Below are positions 29,300 through 34,600 of a DNA stretch of 34,600 nucleotides, one piece after another. Positions within the stretch are counted from its first letter, which is position 1. Every line of letters starts with the position of its first letter. The position numbers and the translations under genes are program-made. The DNA comes from Candidatus Synechococcus spongiarum SP3 (GTDB lineage: Bacteria > Cyanobacteriota > Cyanobacteriia > PCC-6307 > Cyanobiaceae): contig JXQG01000017.1 of the NCBI GenBank assembly GCA_001007665.1, positions 1 through 34,600 of the forward strand, in the 5' to 3' direction. The notes beneath the pieces were generated by a model. The model was given only the letters and a program-made list of their open reading frames with translations, was not told the DNA's origin and did not search any database.

Positions 29300-29656
29300 A
29301 TGTCTCGCCTTCTGGGCATTTGCCTTGCTGCTGTTCTGAGCCTTGCTGGTCTTCTGGGATGGGGATCCACGGCTGCCGCTGCCACCGTTGAGGTGAAGAT
29401 GGGAACCGACAGCGGCCTTCTGGCCTTTGAACCCAGTACGCTGACCATCAATTCCGGCGACACGGTGGACTTCGTCAACCATAAGCTGGGTCCCCACAAC
29501 GTGGTTGTGGAAGGTCACAGCGAACTGAGCCACACGGATCTTGCGTTTACCCCAGGAGAGAGTTGGACGCAAACCTTCAGCGAGCCTGGCACCTATAGCT
29601 ACTACTGCGAGCCCCATCGTGGTGCGGGCATGGTGGGGACCATCACTGTTGAGTGA
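29300..29656 (+). CDS. petE: Plastocyanin
   Basis: Signal peptide [65 protein letters not shown]...[26 protein letters not shown]; Cu ligands H, C, H, M present. Confidence 0.96.
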   Translation: MSRLLGICLAAVLSLAGLLGWGSTAAAATVEVKMGTDSGLLAFEPSTLTINSGDTVDFVNHKLGPHNVVVEGHSELSHTDLAFTPGESWTQTFSEPGTYSYYCEPHRGAGMVGTITVE

Positions 29657-29703
29657 CCTGTCTTCTCGCCGTCGATCACAGAAGCCGATCACACAAAGCG
29701 TGC

Positions 29704-29733
29704 AGGCGGGGAACCCTTCAGGTGTCCCCGCCT
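29704..29733 (+). terminator. Candidate intrinsic terminator downstream of petE
   Basis: AGGCGGGGA / TCCCCGCCT perfect 9-bp stem, 12-nt loop, followed by TTCTCTTG. Confidence 0.65.
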
Positions 29734-29853
29734 TTCTCTTGTCCATCAATCCAGAAAGGTGGTTGACCGCCATGGCTGGTACGGTCTCCTGGCTGGTGTT
29801 GCGCTAAAGAGCTTTTTAGGTTACGGGGTAGATATTGATCCCCCGAGACACCG

Positions 29854-32493
29854 ATGCAGCCCACCCCTGAAACCTTTACCCTCAAGGCCTGGGAAGCCAT
29901 CAACTCCGCCCATACGTTGGCGCGGACCCGCAGATCCCAGACGCTGGAGAGCGAACACCTGCTGAAAGCCTTGCTGGAGCAGAACGATCTAGCTGTGCGG
30001 ATTCTGGAAACAGCCGACGTGGACGTGGCTGCTCTGGACAACAGCCTGGAGAAATTCCTTGCCCAACAGCCCAGGCTGGGTGCTCCTGCGGACTCCGTTT
30101 CCCTGGGCTCCAGCCTGGATCAACTACTGGATCGTGCGGAGAAGGAGCGGCGGACCTGGAAAGATGAATTTATTGCCATTGAGCATCTGCTGCTGGCCCT
30201 GTGTGAGGACAGTCGCTGTGGAAAACCCCTCCTGCAAGCCCTTGGGGGACGTCGTTACGTCGTCAAGGACGCCATTCAATCCATTCGCGGCAGCCAGCGC
30301 ATCACCAGCCAAAGCCCGGAGGCCACCTATGAAGCCTTGAAGAACTATGGTTGTGACCTGACCGAAGCAGCCCGTCAAGGGAAACTTGACCCCGTGATTG
30401 GCCGGGACGAAGAAATCCGCCGCATCATCCAGATCCTCTCACGCCGCACAAAGAACAATCCCGTGTTGATCGGCGAGCCCGGTGTGGGCAAGACGGCCAT
30501 TGTGGAAGCGCTGGCCCAGCGCATTGTGAATGGGGACGTGCCGACGGCGCTGCAGAATCGGCGCCTCATTGCACTGGACATGGGCGCACTGATCGCGGGA
30601 GCCAAGTATCGCGGTGAGTTTGAGGAACGCCTCAAGGCAGTACTCAAGGAAGTCACGTTGGGGAAAGACCAGATTGTGTTGTTTATTGACGAGGTCCACA
30701 CCGTGGTAGGAGCTGGGGCCAATGGTGGGTCCATGGACGCCAGCAACCTGCTCAAGCCCATGTTGGCCCGCGGGGAGCTGCGCTGCATTGGCGCCACCAC
30801 CCTCGATGAGCATCGCCGCTACATTGAAAAAGACGCCGCCCTGGAGCGGCGATTCCAGCAGGTTCTGGTGTCCCAGCCCACGGTGGAAGACACTGTTTCC
30901 ATTTTGCGGGGCCTCAAGGAGCGCTATGAGGTTCACCATGGCGTGCGTATTGCCGATAACGCCCTTGTGGCAGCAGCGGTGCTCAGCAGTCGCTACATCA
31001 GCGACCGCTTTTTGCCGGATAAAGCCATTGATCTGGTGGATGAAGCCGCCGCCCGTTTGAAAACGGAAATCACATCCAAGCCTGAGGAGATTGATGAAAT
31101 CGACCGCAAGATTCTGCAATTGGAGATGGAGAAATTGTCCCTCGCCAAGGAAAGCGATGCGGCCAGCAAAGAGCGGCTGACACGCATCAACCATGATCTG
31201 GCCAACTTGACGGAGCAGCAGCGCTCCTTCATGGTCCAGTGGAAACAGGAGAAGGGCGCCCTGGATGATCTCCAGGCCTTGAAGGAACAGATTGAACAGG
31301 TGCAGGTCAAGATGGAGCAGGCCAAACGCAGCTACGACCTCAACAAGGCCGCGGAGCTGGAGTACGGCACCCTGGCCGAACTGCAACATCGTCTGCAGGA
31401 GGGAGAACAGCAGCTCCAGGACAACGAGAAAAGACTGTTGCGCCAAACCATCAGCGAGGAGGACGTGGCGGAGGTGGTGAGCAAGTGGACCGGTATCCCC
31501 GTGAAACGCCTTGCCCAGTCTGAACTCCGGAAGCTGCTGGACCTGGAGCAGCGGCTCCATGCGCGGGTGGTGGGTCAACAGGAAGCGGTCGGCAGCGTGG
31601 CCGATGCCATTCAGCGTTCCCGCGCCGGCCTGGCAGATCCACGGCGTCCCATTGCCTCGTTTCTATTTCTGGGTCCCACCGGCGTGGGCAAGACGGAATT
31701 GTGCAAAGCTCTGGCAGAGCAGCTCTTTGACGATGAAGCCGCCATCGTGCGTCTTGATATGTCGGAGTATATGGAGCGCCACGCCGTATCACGGCTCATT
31801 GGCGCACCTCCCGGGTATGTGGGCCACGAGGAGGGGGGCCAGCTCACGGAGGCCGTGCGGCGCAAGCCCTATGCGGTAATCCTGCTGGATGAGGTGGAGA
31901 AAGCCCATCCCGAAGTGTTCAACGTGCTTCTCCAGGTACTGGACGACGGCCGCATCACGGACAGCCAGGGCCGGACGGTGAACTTCACCAACAGCATCGT
32001 GACCCTCACCAGCAACATTGCCAGCCAGGCCATTCTGGATCTGGCTGGTGACGACAGCCGCCATGGGGAGATGGAAGCCCGCGTCAAACAAGCCCTGCAA
32101 ACCCACTTCCGTCCGGAGTTTCTCAACCGCATTGACGAGATCATCATCTTCCATGCCCTCCAGAAGCAGGAGCTTCGTCGGATCGTGGAGCTTCAAGTTG
32201 TCCACTTGCAGCAACGGCTGCAAGAGCGTGGCCTCCAGTTAATGCTCACCTCGGAAGCCTATGACTGGCTGGCCGCCGTGGGCCATGACCCCGTCTATGG
32301 GGCCAGGCCATTGCGGCGCGCCATTCAAAAACACCTGGAAACCCCCATGGCCAAAGCCATCGTGCGGGGTGATTTTCGTAAGGGGGACACCATTGTCGTT
32401 CAACTGGACGTTGCTCAATCGGAGGCGGGCCGTAGCTCCCAACTGCGCATGAGCAGGGAGACTCACCCTGAGGTAGTTGCGGCACCACGCTAG
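29854..32493 (+). CDS. clpB: ATP-dependent chaperone ClpB
   Basis: Two Walker A motifs ([37 protein letters not shown]), coiled middle domain, [62 protein letters not shown]. Confidence 0.96.
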   Translation: MQPTPETFTLKAWEAINSAHTLARTRRSQTLESEHLLKALLEQNDLAVRILETADVDVAALDNSLEKFLAQQPRLGAPADSVSLGSSLDQLLDRAEKERRTWKDEFIAIEHLLLALCEDSRCGKPLLQALGGRRYVVKDAIQSIRGSQRITSQSPEATYEALKNYGCDLTEAARQGKLDPVIGRDEEIRRIIQILSRRTKNNPVLIGEPGVGKTAIVEALAQRIVNGDVPTALQNRRLIALDMGALIAGAKYRGEFEERLKAVLKEVTLGKDQIVLFIDEVHTVVGAGANGGSMDASNLLKPMLARGELRCIGATTLDEHRRYIEKDAALERRFQQVLVSQPTVEDTVSILRGLKERYEVHHGVRIADNALVAAAVLSSRYISDRFLPDKAIDLVDEAAARLKTEITSKPEEIDEIDRKILQLEMEKLSLAKESDAASKERLTRINHDLANLTEQQRSFMVQWKQEKGALDDLQALKEQIEQVQVKMEQAKRSYDLNKAAELEYGTLAELQHRLQEGEQQLQDNEKRLLRQTISEEDVAEVVSKWTGIPVKRLAQSELRKLLDLEQRLHARVVGQQEAVGSVADAIQRSRAGLADPRRPIASFLFLGPTGVGKTELCKALAEQLFDDEAAIVRLDMSEYMERHAVSRLIGAPPGYVGHEEGGQLTEAVRRKPYAVILLDEVEKAHPEVFNVLLQVLDDGRITDSQGRTVNFTNSIVTLTSNIASQAILDLAGDDSRHGEMEARVKQALQTHFRPEFLNRIDEIIIFHALQKQELRRIVELQVVHLQQRLQERGLQLMLTSEAYDWLAAVGHDPVYGARPLRRAIQKHLETPMAKAIVRGDFRKGDTIVVQLDVAQSEAGRSSQLRMSRETHPEVVAAPR

Positions 32494-33611
32494 CCATCAT
32501 TCGTGGCGGATTGCCCGGGCAGTTGAACGGTGTCGTCCTGCAGAGATTGAGCGGTGCCCGCAGCGATGGGGCGCACGGAATTGGCCATGACCGCCGAGCC
32601 CTCGCTGAGCTTTTGGCGCACGAGGTTGTCAACGGTCTGCCAGAGCGCCTCGTCCTGCTCCAGGCAGCGGATGGTGTTGTCACGCCCCTGGCCCAGATTG
32701 TCCCCCCCGTAGCTATACCAGCCTCCTTTGCGCACCACCACACCTGTTTCCTCAGCCAGATCCAACAGACATCCCACGGCATTGATGCCCCGACCAAATT
32801 CAATATCGAATTCAGCAATGCGAAAGGGGGGAGCCACCTTGTTCTTGGCCACCTTCACCTTGGCGCGGATGCCGTATTCCTTGCCAGAGCGTTTCAGGGT
32901 TTGGATGCGGCGAATATCCAGGCGCACCGAGGCATAGAACTTGAGGGCATTGCCCCCTGTTGTGGTCTCGGGGTTGCCGTAAACCACCCCGATCTTCAGG
33001 CGCAACTGATTCAGGAAAATGACTGCGCAGCCCGACTTGCCGATGTTGCCGGTGATCTTGCGCATGGCCTGGCTCATGAGCCGTGCCTGGCTGCCCACCG
33101 ACACATCCCCCATCTCCCCCTCAATCTCCGATCGGGGCGTGAGGGCCGCGACGGAGTCCACCACGATCAAGGCCACGGCGCCGGAGCGCACCAGTTGATC
33201 CACGATCTCCAGGGCCATTTCCCCTGTGTCCGGCTGGGAAATGAGCAGGTTTTCCACGTCCACCCCCAGGGCCGCCGCATAGACGGGATCCAAAGCGTGC
33301 TCCGCATCCACAAAGGCCGCCACACCTCCTTCCTGCTGGACTTGGGCAATAGCGTGGAGGGTCAGCGTGGTTTTGCCGGAACTCTCCGGACCATAGATTT
33401 CCACCACGCGGCCTTTGGGGTAGCCACCCCCCAGGGCCAGATCCAGAGGTAGGGCGCCGGTAGGAAAGGTTTCCACCCGCATCCGGGAGGCATCCCCCAG
33501 GCGCATGATGGATCCTTTGCCGAAGTTGCGCTCGATCTGGTTCAACACCAGCCCAAGGGCCTTATCGCGGGACTGGGCGTCAGCGGAGGAGTTGGAGGAA
33601 TGCACAGCCAT
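32490..33611 (-). CDS. recA: Recombinase A
   Basis: [129 protein letters not shown]. Confidence 0.98.
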   Translation of the reverse strand: MAVHSSNSSADAQSRDKALGLVLNQIERNFGKGSIMRLGDASRMRVETFPTGALPLDLALGGGYPKGRVVEIYGPESSGKTTLTLHAIAQVQQEGGVAAFVDAEHALDPVYAAALGVDVENLLISQPDTGEMALEIVDQLVRSGAVALIVVDSVAALTPRSEIEGEMGDVSVGSQARLMSQAMRKITGNIGKSGCAVIFLNQLRLKIGVVYGNPETTTGGNALKFYASVRLDIRRIQTLKRSGKEYGIRAKVKVAKNKVAPPFRIAEFDIEFGRGINAVGCLLDLAEETGVVVRKGGWYSYGGDNLGQGRDNTIRCLEQDEALWQTVDNLVRQKLSEGSAVMANSVRPIAAGTAQSLQDDTVQLPGQSATNDG

Positions 33612-33679
33612 GGTGAAAGAGATGGGTCTTCTAAGGATGCATTCCCACGTTTGCCGGGGCTGCTACGCCCGGGGAAGGA

Positions 33680-33693
33680 AGCACGTTTGTACC
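33680..33693 (-). promoter_or_regulatory. Candidate LexA-like box upstream of recA
   Basis: Minus strand GGTACAAACGTGCT, close to the cyanobacterial RGTACNNNDGTWCB pattern (mismatches at D and W). It sits next to a TATGGT -10-like hexamer. Confidence 0.45.
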
Positions 33694-33707
33694 ATAACAG
33701 CCCAGCT

Positions 33708-34460
33708 TCAGGCCGGCCAGGCAGAGAACGGGGCACAAAAGGCGGCGTGATCCAGCCAATGGGTGGGTGGTCGAAGCTTCTGCCTGTCAGCATGACGCAA
33801 GTAGCCCCAGGCGGCCAAGTAACAACCAACCCCCCTGAGTTGGGGATCCGCTGTCACCTGTTCAAGGGTGGGGAGCCGGTCCTCCACGAACCAGACGGGC
33901 TGCCGCTGCTCCAGCAGGCGCCGCAACACACGGACCTTGGGGCCATCCTCCCGTCCGTAGACGGCCGTGGGCCGGAGACCGTCCTGCTTCAGCAAGGCGG
34001 CAGCAAATTCCCGTCCCTTGGTGGTGATCACAACCCAATCCACCCCCTCGGCGCCACAGCAGCATAAACGCTGCGCCACGCCGGGATAGAGGCGGTGTTG
34101 AGCCAGCCAACCCCGGGGATCACGGGAGAGGCAATCCCCGCGGTGACGCTCCAAGGCATCCTGCAGCGCCACCGGGGATTGCCCCAACCGCGTCTGCCAC
34201 TGCCGCAAGGCTCCCGGATAATCCTGGAGAAACGCTTCCGCAGCGGCGCCGTGGGCCAAGGCCCAGGCCACCACCACCATCTCCCAACCCGTGTGTACCC
34301 AAGGTCGAATGCACCGGAACGCCGGGGGAACCTCTTCATGGGAGCCGGTCCACGGGGCGCCAAGGCTTCGGGCCACGGAAAGGCTGCTCCTCCAGTACTC
34401 CTCCATCCCGTCCACAAGGACCCCGTCCAGATCCAGGGCAAGAATGGCGGGACGGCTCAT
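33708..34460 (-). CDS. HAD-superfamily hydrolase
   Basis: MSRPAILALDLDGVLVDGMEEYWRSS...DWVVITTKGREFAAALLKQDGLRPTAVYGREDGPKVRVLRRLL...VWFVEDRLPTLEQV; HAD motifs DLDGVLVDG, TTKG, K, EDR. Confidence 0.85.
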   Translation of the reverse strand: MSRPAILALDLDGVLVDGMEEYWRSSLSVARSLGAPWTGSHEEVPPAFRCIRPWVHTGWEMVVVAWALAHGAAAEAFLQDYPGALRQWQTRLGQSPVALQDALERHRGDCLSRDPRGWLAQHRLYPGVAQRLCCCGAEGVDWVVITTKGREFAAALLKQDGLRPTAVYGREDGPKVRVLRRLLEQRQPVWFVEDRLPTLEQVTADPQLRGVGCYLAAWGYLRHADRQKLRPPTHWLDHAAFCAPFSAWPA

Positions 34461-34600
34461 TGAATCAGGACGGGATGGCACGGGCTGTTCATGGGGGACG
34501 ACCCGCCATTGATACATCCTTCCCTTGGCCGTTGGCCTTAGAAGAGCAGGGAGAAGAGCAAGTCAACAGAATGCTGCGCTGGCTGCTGGGCGCCATTGCC

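Noticed and set aside
30439-31578. 379-aa minus-strand ORF
   Set aside because: Antisense to clpB.
32511-33452. 313-aa plus-strand ORF
   Set aside because: Antisense to recA.
34571-34600. Possible start of a plus-strand gene (MLRWLLGAIA...)
   Set aside because: Only ten codons visible before the window ends; not enough to support a call.
1-34600. CRISPR arrays, tRNA/rRNA genes, prophage or defence islands
   Set aside because: No regularly spaced direct repeats, no tRNA-like T-loop signature noticed by eye, and no phage or defence protein motifs. tRNAscan-SE, Infernal and DefenseFinder would be needed to exclude them formally.

Overview
The window is a gene-dense, GC-rich chromosomal segment from a picocyanobacterium. 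Gene content (ApcF, NdhD, plastocyanin, PedR-like LuxR regulator, GlnA, HemE, GlgB) suggests a Synechococcus/Cyanobium-like lineage; the species is an inference. I recognise about 26 protein-coding genes, mostly housekeeping. They include a pedR-like/metF divergent pair, an NDP-sugar pyrophosphorylase, scpA, ndhD, a PLP-dependent decarboxylase, tadA, an aminotransferase, apcF, glnA, glmM, a lytic transglycosylase, a NIL-domain ferredoxin, a thioredoxin-like protein, an amidohydrolase, a UDP-glucuronate-epimerase-like gene, manC, rimM, a CocE-type hydrolase, glgB, hemE, petE, clpB, recA and a HAD phosphatase. The accessory content is decayed IS630 and IS5 material at 1-1.4 kb, 7.1-7.7 kb and 18.0-18.4 kb. 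I found no rRNA, tRNA, CRISPR, prophage or defence system, and no convincing evidence of an undescribed multi-gene system. The best second-look items are: (1) a dead IS630 copy with a long imperfect terminal inverted repeat and reciprocal nonsense mutations relative to a second copy; (2) inverted IS630+IS5 remnants bracketing the pedR-ndhD block, probably at a synteny breakpoint; (3) a near-perfect NtcA class II promoter architecture upstream of glnA; (4) a LexA-like box upstream of recA; (5) an unusually long scpA/pyrophosphorylase overlap; (6) an AT-rich patch inside glgB; (7) three convergent gene pairs with overlapping 3' ends.
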